Positions 28,185 through 39,818 of a DNA stretch of 64,000 bases are shown here, piece after piece. Made by a program: the position numbers and the translations under genes. The stretch lies in contig CAVMBN010000174.1 in assembly GCA_963678705.1 (NCBI GenBank), forward strand, positions 104,734-168,733, given 5' to 3'. The DNA comes from Panorpa germanica. Taxonomy: Eukaryota; Arthropoda; Insecta; Mecoptera; Panorpidae. The notes under the pieces were generated by a model that did not search any database, was not told where the DNA came from, and was given only the letters and a program-made list of their open reading frames with translations. Numbering within the stretch: position 1 is the first letter of the stretch; every line of letters begins with the position of its first letter.

Positions 28185-29771
28185 TTTTTTATTACGCGTA
28201 TACGCAGTCTTATATACATAACCTCAAAATTGTAACTTTGATGTTTGATATATGACATTAATAAGTGCGATAGACAAAAAAAGTGATAATAATTAGGTTA
28301 GTGTTAGTGCTAAAACATCAAGTGGTTAAGAAATTCAAGAAATCTTTAAAGCTATATCAAAAAGAACTCATATAAACACTACAAATATACGGAAGACAAA
28401 AGGTTGCCGCCCACTATCAAGTAAGTCGATTAACATTACCTATAAATAATATTAAAACATAAGAATTAGTTTATATAAATGCGTGTTTTAAATAATATAG
28501 AGAGTATATTAATTGTTATAAGTGATTAAGTAAACAATATATGCGGTTTTCTTGGAAATAGTGATTGATCGTTTATGAACATTCAATGGTAACAAACAAA
28601 TGGTAAGTAAGTAGGCATAAGTCCAAGTATGTACATGAGATATTTATAGAAATTCAGTGTGCCTTTGATAATGTCTGGTGGCCAAGTGACCTTCAAAGAA
28701 TTTGACCGGCAAAAACCTCTAGGTACGTCTACTGCGCTATGGAGAACTATTTTTATTGTCGAACATTAATTTTACACACCGATTACCGTTCCATGAAAAG
28801 ACAACTATCTAAAGGTTGTCCTCAGCGATCCGTAATGGGGCTGATCTCTGGAACATGGTATTCGACAAAAACTGTATTTCTCACTCGAAAGGTTTTGTAA
28901 ACGTATGTTTTGCTAAAGATAATGTGATCCTTATCGGTGCAAATAGTACAGAACAACTAGAAAGCCGTTTTTAACCTGCTATAGATAAAATCTGTAGTTT
29001 CTTTAAGCGACAAAGCTACGAAACAAATACGGTAACAACGAATGATAAACTTGTAACACACCTTGCGCGTGTCACCAGGACTCACTGAAGCTTAAACTCG
29101 GCAACTATGCCGACACTATACAAGGGGGCATTTATGCCAATGGTTGTGTATTTTGCTTCGGCATGGTATTACAGGATCAATCTTCCAGATCTTCCATGCA
29201 AAGAACTATATTATTGACGATAACGCGTTGTTGCAGAACTGTATCTACAGAAGTGGTGCAGGTGATATTGGCGACAATTCCTTTAGATTTAAAAATCACT
29301 CATGCACTTACTCAAGTATAAATTACGCTAGAACTGAAAAAATCAAATTTTGATGATTTAAAATTAATGCGACAAATTTCGAGGATTTGAAGTTAATGCA
29401 GCTGTAGGATAAAAGTCTGGAGACGATACCAAATATATTGCCAAAGAGATGAATGCATATATGCATAAGCTCTGGCAAGACAGATGGTACTTAATACAAA
29501 AAGGAAGACCTACGTATTGGTTTACAAGGACGTTAATATTGCTTTGCAACACAAGTCGTTCCAATCTACTATGTGTATGATCGGCTCCTCCTACTATAGG
29601 TGGAAAAAGTGATTAAAATTGAGAAATTAATTACGGAAAACAATTAAATAAATTATATGAATACTTTTTCAAACGAAAAGTATCTAAGTTTGTTTTAAAT
29701 TTGTGGTAATTTACCCTAAGCAAAGTGTTTTTACAAAAGTTTGACAGTTGAAAACCAGTGTTAAAAACCAA
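28185..29771 (+). repeat. Satellite monomer 16
   Basis: 1587-bp unit. The RT-like frame is shifted by a missing C ('atggggctgatc') and carries 'gtttttaacctgc', a variant shared with monomer 17. Its tail shares private variants with the tail of monomer 18. Confidence 0.93.
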
Positions 29772-31358
29772 TTTTTTATTACGCGTACACGCGGTTTTAT
29801 AAACATAACCTCAAAATTGTAACTTTGATGTTTGATATAAGACATTAATAAGTGCGATAGACAAAAAAAGTGATAATAATTAGGTTAGTGTTAGTGCTAA
29901 ACCATCAAGTGGTTAAGAAATTCAAAAAATCTGTAGAGCTATAAAAGGAAGACCTCATATAAACACTACAAATATACGGAAGACAAAAGGTTGCCTCCCA
30001 CTATTAATTAAGTCGATTAACATTAACTATAAATAATATTAAAACATAAGAATTAGTTTATATTAATACGTGTATTAAATAATAAAGAGAGTGTATTAAT
30101 TGTTATAAGTGATTAAGTGAACAATATATGCGGTTTGCTTGGAAAAAGTGATTGATCGTTCATGAATATTTAATGGTAACAAACAAATGGTAAGTAAGTA
30201 GGCATAAGTACAAGTATGTACATGAGATATTTATAGAAATTCAGTGTGCCTTTGATAATGTCTTGTGGCCAAGTGACCTTCAAAGAATTAGACCGGCAAA
30301 AACCTCTAGGTACGTCTACTGCGCTATGGAGAACTATTTTCATTGTCGAACATTAATTTTACAAACCGATTACCGTTCCATGAAAAGGCAACTATTTAAA
30401 GGTGTCCTCAGCGATCCGTAATGGGGCCTGAGCTCTGGAACATGGTATTCGACGAGAACTGTGTTTCTCACTCGAAAGGTTGTGTAAACGTATGTTTTGC
30501 TAAAGATAATGTGATCCTTATCGGTGCAAATAGTACAGAACAACTAGAAAGCCGTTTTTAACCTGCTATAGATAAAATCTGTAGTTTCTTTAAGCGACAA
30601 AGCTACGAAACAAATACGGTAACAACGAATGATAAACTTGTAACACACCTTGCGCGTGTCACCAGGACTGAATGAAGCTTAAACTCGGCAACTATGCCGA
30701 CACTATACAAGGGGGCACTTATGCCAATGGTTGTGTATTTTGCTTCGGCATGGTATTACAGGATCAATCTTCCAGATCTTCCATGCAAAGAACTATATTA
30801 TTGACGATAACGCGTTGTTGCAGAACTGTATCTACAGAAGTGGTGCAGGTGATATTGGCGACAATTCCTTTAGATTTAAAAATCACTCATGCACTTACTT
30901 AAGTATAAATTACGCTAGAACTAAAATAATCAAATTTTGATGATTTAAAATTAATGCGACAAATTTCGAGGATTTAAAGTTAATGCGGCTGTAGGATAAA
31001 AGTCTAGAGACGATACCAAATATATTGCCAAAGAGATGAATGCATATATGCATAAGCTCTGGCAAGACAGATGGTACTTAATACAAAAAGATAGACCTAC
31101 GTATTGGTTTACAAGGACGTTAATATTGCTTTGCAACACAAGTCGTTTCAATCTACTATGTGTATGATCGGCTCCTCCTACTATAGGTGGAAAAAGTGAT
31201 TAAAATTGAGAAATTAATTACGGAACAAAATTAAATAATATATATGAATACTTTTTCAAACGCAAAGTATTTAAGTTTGCTTTAAATTTGTGTTAATTTA
31301 CCCTAAACAAAGTGTTTTTACAAAAGTTTGACAGTTGGAAACCAGTGTTAAAAACGAA
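29772..31358 (+). repeat. Satellite monomer 17
   Basis: 1587-bp unit. A missing T ('aaaggtgtcct') shifts the RT-like frame. The first ~850 bp match monomer 19 almost base for base. Confidence 0.93.
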
Positions 31359-32952
31359 TTTTTCATTACGCGTACACGCGGTCTTATAAACATAACCCTA
31401 AAATTGTAACTTTGATGTTTGATATAAGACATTAATAAGTGCGATAGACAAAAAAAGTGATAATAATTTAGTTAGTGTTAGTGCTAAAACATCAAGTGGT
31501 TAAGAAATTCAAGAAATCTGTAGAGGTATATGGAAGACCTCATATAAGAACTACAAATATACGGAAGACAAAAGGTTGCCGCCCACTATCAAGTAAGTCG
31601 AATAACATTAACTATAAATAATATAAAAACATAAGAATTAGTTTATATAAATGCGTGTTTTAAATATTAAAGAGAGTGTATTAATTGTTATAAGTGATTA
31701 AGGGATCAATATATGCGGCTTTCTTTGAAATAGTGATTGATCGTTCATGAACATTCAATGGTAACAACAAATGGTAAGTTAGTAAGCATAAGTACAAGTA
31801 TGTACATGAGATATTTATAGAAATTCAGTGTGCCTTTGATAATGTCTGGTGGCCAAGTGACCTTCAAAGAATTAGACCGGCAAAAACCTCTAGGTACGTC
31901 TACTGCGCTATGGAGAACTATTTTCATTATCATACATTAATTTTACAAACCGATTACCGTTCCATGAAAAGGCAACTATCTAAAGGTTGTCCTCAACGAT
32001 CCGGTAATGGGGCCTGAGCTCTGGAACATGGTATTCGACGAGAACTGTGTTTTTTACTCGAAAGGTTGTGTAAACGTATGTTTTACCAACGATAATGTGA
32101 TCCTTATCGGTGCAAATAGTACAGAACAACTAGAAAGCCGTCCTCGACCTGCAATAGATAAAATCAATAGTTTCTTGGAGCTACAAAGCTACAAAGCTAC
32201 GAAACAAATACTGTAACAACGAATAATAGACTTGTAACACACCTTGCGCGTGTCACAAGGACGGAATGAAGCTTAAACTCGGCAACTATGCCGACACTAT
32301 ACAAGGGGGCATTTATGCCAAAGGTTGTGTATTGTGCTTCGGCATGGTATTACAGGATCAATCTTCCAGATTTTCCATGCAAAGAACTATATTATTGACG
32401 ATGACGCGTTGTTGCAGAACTGTATTTACAGAAGTGGTGCAGGTGATATTGGGGACAATTCCTTTAGATTTAAAAATCACTCATGCACTTACTCAAATAC
32501 AAATTGCGCTAGAACTGAAAAAATTAAATTTTGATGATTTAAAATTAATGCGACAAATTTCGAGGATTTAAATTTAATGCGGCTGTAGGATAAAAGTCAG
32601 GAGACGATACCAAATATATTGCCAAAGAGATGAATGCATATATGCATAAGCTCTGGCAAGACAGATGGGACTTAATACAAAAAGGAAGACGTACGTATTG
32701 GTTTACAAGGACGTTAATATTGCTTTGCAACACAAGTCGTTCCTATCTACTATGTGTGTGATTAGCTCCTTGGACTTTAGGTGAACAAATTGATTAAAAG
32801 TGAGAAATTAATTACGGAAAACAATTAAATAAATTATATGAATACTTTTTCAAACGAAAAGTATCTAAGTTTGTTTTAAATTTGTGGTAATTTACCCTAA
32901 GCAAAGTGTTTTTACAAAAGTTTGACAGTTGAAAACCAGTGTTAAAAACCAA
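31359..32952 (+). repeat. Satellite monomer 18
   Basis: 1594-bp unit. It shares the extra G with monomer 14 and has the 'agctacaaagctac' duplication of the monomer-15 type. The open part of the RT-like frame is 32007-32216. Confidence 0.93.
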
Positions 32953-34539
32953 TTTTTTATTACGCGTACACGCGGTTTTATAAACATAACCTCAAAATTG
33001 TAACTTTGATGTTTGATATAAGACATTAATAAGTGCGATAGACAAAAAAAGTGATAATAATTAGGTTAGTGTTAGTGCTAAACCATCAAGTGGTTAAGAA
33101 ATTCAAAAAATCTGTAGAGCTATAAAAGGAAGACCTCATATAAACACTACAAATATACGGAAGACAAAAGGTTGCCTCCCACTATTAATTAAGTCGATTA
33201 ACATTAACTATAAATAATATTAAAACATAAGAATTAGTTTATATAAATACGTGTATTAAATAATAAAGAGAGTGTATTAATTGTTATAAGTGATTAAGTG
33301 AACAATATATGCGGTTTGCTTGGAAAAAGTGATTGATCGTTCATGAATATTTAATGGTAACAAACAAATGGTAAGTAAGTAGGCATAAGTACAAGTATGT
33401 ACATGAGATATTTATAGAAATTCAGTGTGCCTTTGATAATGTCTGGTGGCCAAGTGACCTTCAAAGAATTAGACCGGCAAAAACCTCTAGGTACGTCTAC
33501 TGCGCTATGGAGAACTATTTTCATTGTCGAACATTAATTTTACAAACCGATTACCGTTCCATGAAAAGGCAACTATTTAAAGGTGTCCTCAGCGATCCGT
33601 AATGGGGCCTGAGCTCTGGAACATGGTATTCGACGAGAACTGTGTTTCTCACTCGAAAGGTTGTGTAAACGTATGTTTTGCCAACGATAATGTGATCCTT
33701 ATCGGTGCAAATAATACAGAACAACTAGAAAGCCTTTTTTGACCTGCTATAGATAAAATCTGTAGTTTCTTGAAGCTACAAAGCTACAAAACAAATACGG
33801 TAACAACGAATGATAAACTTGTAACACACCTTGCGTGTGTCACAAACACGGAATGAGGCTTAAACTCGGCAACTATGCCGACACTATACAAGGGGGCATT
33901 TATGCCAATAGTTGTGTATTGTGCTTTGGCATGGTATTACAGGATCAATCTTCCAGATCTTCTATGCAAAGTACTATGTTATTGACGATGACGCGTTGTT
34001 GCAGAACTGTATCTACAGAAGTGGTGCAGGTGATATTGGGGACAATTCCTTTAGATTTAAATATCACTCATGTACTTACTCAAGTACAAATTACGCTAGA
34101 ACTGAAAAAATAAAATTTTGATGATTTAAAATTAATGCGACAAATTTCGAGGATTTAAAGTTAATGCGGCTGTAGAATAAAAGTCTAGAGACGATACCAA
34201 ATATATTGCCAAAGAGATGAATGCATTTATGCATAAGCTCTGGCAAGACAGATGGGACTTAATACAAAAAGTAAAACCTACGTATTGGTTTACAAGGACG
34301 TTAATATTGCTTTGCAACAAAAGTGGTTCCTATCTACTATGTGTGTGATCGACTCCTGCTACTTTAGGTGAAAAAAGTGATTAAAAGTGAGAAATTAATT
34401 ATGGAAAAAAATTAAATAAATTATATGAATACTTTTTCAAACGAAAAGTATTTAAGTTTGTTTTAAATTTGTGTTAATTTGCCCTTAACAAAGTGTTTTT
34501 ACAAAAGTTTGACAGTTGGAAACCAGTGTTAAAAACGAA
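32953..34539 (+). repeat. Satellite monomer 19
   Basis: 1587-bp unit. Its first half is a near copy of monomer 17 (missing T near 33583, 'ctattaattaagtcg', 'gaatatttaatgg'). The RT-like frame is broken. Confidence 0.93.
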
Positions 34540-36110
34540 TTTTTCATTACGCGTACACGCGGTCTTATAAACATAACCTTAAAATTGTAACTTTGATGTT
34601 TGATATAAGACATTAATAAGTGCGATAGACAAAAGAAGTGATAATAATTAGGTTAGTGTTAGTGCTAAAACATCAAGTGGTTAAGAAATTCAAGAATGGA
34701 AGACCTCATATAAACACTACAAATATACGGAAGACAAAAAGTTGCCGCCCACTATCAAGTAAGTCGATTAACATTAACTATAAATAAAATTAAAGCATAA
34801 GAATTAGTTTATATAAATGCGTGTTTTAAATAATAAAGAGAGTGTATTTATTGTTATAAGTGATTAGGTGAACAATATATGCGGTTCTCTTGGAAATAGT
34901 GATTGATCGTTCATGAACATACAATGGTAACAAACAAATGGTAAGTAAGTAGGCATAAGTACAAGTATGTACATGAGATATTTATAGAAATTCAGTGTGC
35001 CTTTGATAATGTCTGGTGGCTAAGTGACCTTGAAAGAAGTACACCGGCAAAAACCTCTAGGTAGGTCTACTGCGCTATGGAGAACTATTTTTATTGTCGA
35101 ACATTAATTTTACAAACCGATTATCGTTCTATTAAAAGGCAACTATCTAAAGGTTGTCCTCAGCGATCCGTAATGGGGCCTGAGCTCTGGAACATAGTAA
35201 TCGACAAGAACTGTGTTTCTCACTCGAAAGGTTGTATAAACGTATGTTTTGCCAACGATAATGTGATCCTTATCGTTGCAAATAGTACAGAAAAACTAAA
35301 AAGCCGTTCTCGACCTGCTATAGATAAAATCTGTAGTTTCTTGAAGCTACAAAGCTACGAAACAAATACGGTAACAACAAATGATAAACTTGTAACACAC
35401 TTTGCGCGTGTCACAAGGACGGAATGAAGCTTAAACTCGGCAACTATGCCGACACTATGCAAAAGGGCATTTATGCTAATGGTTGTGTATTTTGCTTCGG
35501 CATGGTATTACAGGATTAATCTTCCAGATCTTTCATGCAAAGAACTATGTTATTGACGATGACGCGTTGTTGCAAAACTGTATCTACAGAAGTGGTGCAG
35601 GTGATATTGGGGACAATTCCTTTAGATTTAAAAATCACTCATGCACCTACTTAAGTACAAATTACGCTAGAACTAAAAAAATCAAATTTTGATGATTTAA
35701 AATTAATGCGACAAATTTCGAGGATTTAAAGTAAATGCGGCTGTAGGATAAAAGTCTGGAGACGATACCAAATATATTGCCAAAGAGATGAATGCATATA
35801 TGCATAAGCTCTGGCAAGACAGATGGGACTTAATACAAAAAGGGAGACCTACGTATTGGTTTACAAGGACGTTAATATTGCTTTGCAACACAAGTGGTTC
35901 CTATTTACTATGTGTGTGATCGGCTCCTGCTACTTTAGGTGAAAAAAGTGATTAAAAGTGAGAAATTAATTACGGAAAAAAATTAAATAAATTATATGAA
36001 TACTTCTTTAAACGAAAAGTATTTAAGTTTGTTTTAAATTTGTGTTAATTTACCCTAAATAAAGTGTTTTTTCAAAAGTTTGACAGTTGGAAACCAGTGT
36101 TAAAAACGAA
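34540..36110 (+). repeat. Satellite monomer 20
   Basis: 1571-bp unit, shortened by a deletion near 34696 ('ttcaagaatggaagacc'). The RT-like frame 35077-35427 is open, with several private substitutions. Confidence 0.93.
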
Positions 36111-37194
36111 TTTTTTATTACGCGTACCCGCGGTCTTATAAACATAACCTCAAAATTGTAACTTAGATGTTTGATATAAGACATTAATAAGTGCGATAGA
36201 CAAAAAAGTGATAATAATTAGGTTAGTGTTAGTGCTAAAACATCAAGTGGTTAAGAAATTCAAGAAATCTGTAGAGCTATATAAGGAAGACCTAATATAA
36301 ACACTACAAATATACGGAAGACAAAAGGATACCGCCCACTATCAAGTAAGTCGATTAACATTAACTATAAATAATATTAAAACATAAGAATTAGTTTATA
36401 TAAATGCGTGTTTTAAATAATAAAGAGAGTGTATTAATTGTTACAAGTGATTAGGTGAACAATATATGCGGTTTTCTTGGAAATAGTGATTGATCGTTCA
36501 TGAACATTCAATTGTAACAAACAAATGGTAAGTAAGTAGGCATAAGTACAAGTATGTACATGAGATATTTATAGAAATTCAGTGTGCCTTTGATAATGTC
36601 TAGTGGCCAAGTGACCTTCAAAGAATTAGACCGGCAAAAACCTCTAGGTACGTCTACTGCGCTATGGAGAACTATTTTCATTGTCGAACAATAATTTTAC
36701 AAACCGATTATTGTTCCATGAAAAGGCAACTATCTAAAGGTTGTTTTCAGCGATCCGTAATGGGGCCTGAGCTCTGGAACATGGTATTCGACGAGAACTG
36801 TGTTTCTCACTCGAAAGGTTGTGTAAACGTATGTTTTGCCAACGATAATGTGATCCTTATCGGTGCAAATAGTACAGAACAACTAAAAGCCGTTCTCGAT
36901 CTGCTATAGATAAAATCTGTAGTTTCTTGAAGCTACAAAGCTACAAAACAAATACGGTAACAACGAATGATAAACTTGTAACACACCTTGCGCGTGTCAC
37001 AAGGACGGAATAAGGCTTAAACTCGGCAACTATGCCGACACTATACAAGGGGGCATTTATGCCATTGGTTATGTATTGTGCTTCGGCATGGTATTACAGG
37101 ATCAATCTACCAGATCTTCCATGCAAAGAACTATGTTATTGACGATGACGCGTTGTTGCAGAACTGTATCTACAGAAGTTGTGCAGGTGATATT
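36111..37194 (+). repeat. Satellite monomer 21, left part
   Basis: First 1084 bp of a unit interrupted by Copia-2. The last five bases, atatt, are the left target duplication. The RT-like frame 36664-36909 is cut short by a small deletion. Confidence 0.93.
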
Positions 37195-37295
37195 TGTTAA
37201 ATTTAGCAGAGATAAACTATTAATTTATAATAATCAGGTTTATTATATTTAACAAAATGTACACTAGCATTAAGATCTCACGGAGTATATAATAC
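37195..37295 (-). repeat. Copia-2 3' LTR, truncated (lacks most of U3)
   Basis: The 101 bp match 39570-39670 of the 5' LTR with two mismatches, then similarity stops at the TATA-box region. The first ~148 bp of the LTR and the polypurine tract are absent; sequence linked to the captured segment lies there instead. Confidence 0.87.
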
Positions 37296-37324
37296 GCAGG
37301 ATTATTTAGTGGTACGCAAACTCC

Positions 37325-37435
37325 TCAATATGCAACTAGTCCAATTACAAAATAGATTAGGGCAAATGCAGCTAAAATAGTTGTAGTCAAAATATCAGTC
37401 CGACGCCACACATCAAAAATGTACTTCCAGCTCCT
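37325..37435 (-). other. Short open frame with a hydrophobic helix at the end of the captured segment
   Basis: A 36-residue frame, offset from the prominin-like frame and overlapping its last codons. It begins RSWKYIFDVWRR and continues as a strongly hydrophobic stretch of about 20 residues to LVAY and a TGA. It has no ATG. It could be a further prominin transmembrane piece joined after a deletion or frameshift, or chance. It lies directly before the truncated LTR. Confidence 0.4.
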
Positions 37436-38236
37436 TTATTGCAACAATCATCACCATATCCAGAGACACAGCACCCGTGACGTTAGCAAGTTCATTTGAT
37501 ATTATAGCACCGCCGGCATCTAAAGATTTTTCAAGCCCTTTTTGAACTTCATCAAAATTGTCGAATAAGATATGTCTAACATGCTTTGCTGTACTCTCCA
37601 AATATTTCACAGAATCTCTTAAAGCGATTCTGACAGAGTTAGGAGCTAGTTTAATACCATCTTCTATATAACTGTTTGTAACAAAAGCTACAACAACACC
37701 AAATAGCATGGCAGTCGCTACCCCTATTAACAGCAACCCCAAAATGACTCGTCGGCAAGTGTTATGTTTTTTTTTTTATCAAAAAGTTGTGTTCTCGCAC
37801 CACAAGAACCAGCACAACGATAGCAACAGAAACAAAATCCAATAATTGGCATCAAAATAGCAATAAGTAAACCTAGAATAACGATCACAATCAAGAATGC
37901 ATAGTGTGATGCTAAAGTGGTCCATTGTGTAGCAAAATCACCAACCACGAAATTGCCGTCCTTCACAGTTAAAAAGCCATCTGGAACTGCTTTTTCACCG
38001 ACAACTGCATTGAGAACCACGTGTCTCCAATTATACAAGGGTGCCATCCCCTTAGCGCTGAACGCTGTGCTAGCTTCGTATTTTGCATGGCTTTGGTATT
38101 CTGTGAATTCAACCTTGCCTAAGTCGATGGCCCTTTCCAATAACTCGACCACTTCTTTCCTATTACTATGTTGACTACTTCCACCACTCAATAATGTAGT
38201 TAAAATTATAAAAACAAATAGTTTTAATTTAGCCAT
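37413..38236 (-). pseudogene. Prominin-like protein, N-terminal part, intron-free, one frameshift
   Basis: From ATG 38236 the frame encodes a signal-peptide-like start (KLFVFIILTTLL), an extracellular segment with MAPLYNW, a transmembrane helix at about residues 112-136 running into the cysteine-rich cytoplasmic motif CFCCYRCAGSCG, and FDKK. Prominins are five-span membrane glycoproteins of plasma-membrane protrusions, and this order (LYN, TM1, CCxRCxGxCGA, FDK, CRR, TM2) is typical. At an 11-base T run (37767-37777, A on the coding strand) the frame shifts. The next frame, down to 37413, continues with TCRRVILGLLLIGV (TM2) and the start of the first large extracellular loop. No intron is visible across both membrane spans. 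The rest of the protein (loop end, TM3-TM5) is missing. Recognition is from motifs, not a search. Confidence 0.8.
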
Positions 38237-38731
38237 TTTATTTTTTTTTTTTTTATTTCAGCACGTATTTTTGATTGTTTGTTTTTTTTTTTTTAATTAT
38301 TTACATTATATGTACCAGTTGCACCTTGTTATTCTTTGGTTTGTTTTCAGATTTTTCTGATAGTTTTTTTTTTTATGTTACCACATCGTCAATATTTAAG
38401 ACCAAGAAAATAAACAAAAAGATTTTCATAAATATAACACTTATATAAATAAACTACAATAATTATATAATTTTATGAAGCACAATTAATATTTATATAT
38501 CACTTTTAATATATATTTCAGTTATATTTGTATATATTTTATAACAAAGAAATATATATTCATTGAGCACTACATCTCCCGTCTATCGTCCGACATTTTT
38601 GTTTTTATTATTTTACCAAACAGATCAGAGAATGACCCGAGACCACAGTAGTCAGAGTCAATTGTCAATGCTCTCACCCGGCTGTGTCTTGCCAAACTCC
38701 GGTCCGGTGTATCGAACCCGAGGGCATAGTA
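38237..38731 (-). other. AT-rich spacer between Gag-RT frame and prominin-like segment
   Basis: About 495 bp. The 38560-38731 part is GC-balanced and could be copia remnant; the rest is very AT-rich with several A-runs on the minus strand. It includes an 18-codon mini-frame at 38373-38429 (minus) with a hydrophobic start. This region could be 5' untranslated sequence or intron of the captured gene, or plain spacer; the sequence does not decide. Confidence 0.5.
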
Positions 38732-39415
38732 TTAAATACTCGGTGCCCATTGTTCGAACCTGGGACCACAGTGTATTGACGTTATAGCTTTAACCGTCTC
38801 GGTTAATGTAGAACCTTCGGTTTGTGCAAATCCCTTAGCACAAAGTCTCGATTTGAACCGTGAACCCGTTGACTCTTCCTTTATTCGGAACACCCATTTA
38901 CTGCCGATCACTTTGGCATTTGGAGGTTTGTCTATCAATGTCCAGGTTTCATTTTTCTTATGAGCATCAAGCAGACCGGAGAGCAGCAATGTCCCGAGCC
39001 ACTCATCGTCCACTTTAAAGCCAATGTTGCGCAGCTTGTGAGCTGTTGACATAATTTTGCTCACATACTCTTCTATACTTTGACATCCACTGAGCGATGT
39101 GTTACATAAATCACGCAGAAGGCCAACTCGGCGTGTAAGTCCTGAGTCGTCAAACGCTGCGGCCAATTTGTCCCAAACTCTTTTGGCCGTGTTTTCCTCT
39201 TGGATATGAACGTAATTGATCGGATCAACCAGAAGAATTAACTTTGTTTTCGCTTTTGTATCACGTTTTGAATCTGTGGGTGACTCCGGGTTAACCTCAA
39301 TACAATCCCATAATTCTTCGTGTTGTAGGTATGTTTTCACTGCAAATTGCCAAGTCGAATAGTTTTCACGGCCGGTTAACTTCTCGATTAATGCCAGTGA
39401 ATTATTCGATGCCAT
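38732..39415 (-). CDS. Copia-2 Gag-RT fusion protein (internal deletion)
   Basis: An open frame of 227 residues from the ATG at 39415; the upstream extension of the frame has no ATG. Residues 1 to about 150 are copia-type Gag (KLTGRENYSTWQFAVKTYL, DSGLTRRVGLLRDL, DDEWLGTLLLSGL). This is joined in frame at LLSGL to the beginning of the RT domain (TWTLIDKPPNAKVIGSKWVF, SRLCAKGFAQTEG), which then ends in unrelated codons. The nucleocapsid knuckle, protease and integrase are deleted. It resembles Copia-1 Gag in layout but is clearly a different family. The frame is intact, so a fusion protein could be made, but there is no evidence that it is. Confidence 0.82.
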   Translation of the reverse strand: MASNNSLALIEKLTGRENYSTWQFAVKTYLQHEELWDCIEVNPESPTDSKRDTKAKTKLILLVDPINYVHIQEENTAKRVWDKLAAAFDDSGLTRRVGLLRDLCNTSLSGCQSIEEYVSKIMSTAHKLRNIGFKVDDEWLGTLLLSGLLDAHKKNETWTLIDKPPNAKVIGSKWVFRIKEESTGSRFKSRLCAKGFAQTEGSTLTETVKAITSIHCGPRFEQWAPSI

Positions 39416-39555
39416 TTTTATTCGTTGAGAACACTTTAAACACAAAAAAACAGAAACAGTTTTAACAGTCACGTTTTTTTTTTAAGTTATGTTCACCACA
39501 CTAAAAGTCTTTATTCACTTTTTGAAAAACACTTACTAAACGTCTCTGGATTTAT

Positions 39556-39569
39556 CTGGGCCCATAACC
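39556..39569 (-). promoter_or_regulatory. Copia-2 primer-binding site
   Basis: On the minus strand GGTTATGGGCCCAG abuts the 5' LTR end. It matches the complement of the initiator tRNA-Met anticodon region, the usual copia primer. Confidence 0.88.
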
Positions 39570-39818
39570 TGTTAAATTTAGCAGAGATAAACTATTAATT
39601 TATATTAATCAGGTTTATTATATTTAACAAAATGTACAATAGCATTAAGATCTCACGGAGTATATAATACATAGTAGGACGGTATTTACAGAGTATAGTA
39701 TTAACTACATAGTAGGACGGTATTACAGAGTACAGTATTACCTACAGTACTACCGAGTATAAAAACAAAGATAGAATAGTGTCAATACCGAGAGGTAGCG
39801 CTAAATTTAAATCGAACA
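39570..39818 (-). repeat. Copia-2 5' LTR (complete)
   Basis: 249 bp, TGTTCGATTT...AATTTAACA on the minus strand, with standard TG/CA ends. U3 contains a 37/38-bp direct repeat (39671-39708 and 39709-39745) and a TATATA box just before the part shared with the 3' LTR. An AATAAA follows within the R/U5 part. Confidence 0.92.

Larger units (their letters stand above)
37195..39818 (-). mobile_element. Copia-2: deleted copia element carrying a prominin-like sequence
   Basis: A 2,624-bp insertion in satellite monomer 21, flanked by perfect 5-bp duplications (atatt at 37190-37194 and 39819-39823). Read on the minus strand it has a 249-bp 5' LTR, a primer site, an internally deleted Gag-RT fusion frame, about 500 bp of AT-rich DNA, a prominin-like coding segment, and a 3' LTR reduced to its last 101 bp. 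Protease, integrase and most of RT/RNase H are missing, so it needed proteins from another element to move. The prominin-like part lies strictly between the LTRs in the same orientation, which suggests capture of a cellular transcript rather than a later nested insertion. Confidence 0.9.

Noticed and set aside
38563..38787. A 74-codon plus-strand frame inside Copia-2
   Set aside because: It overlaps the end of the Gag-RT frame on the opposite strand and has no recognisable feature.
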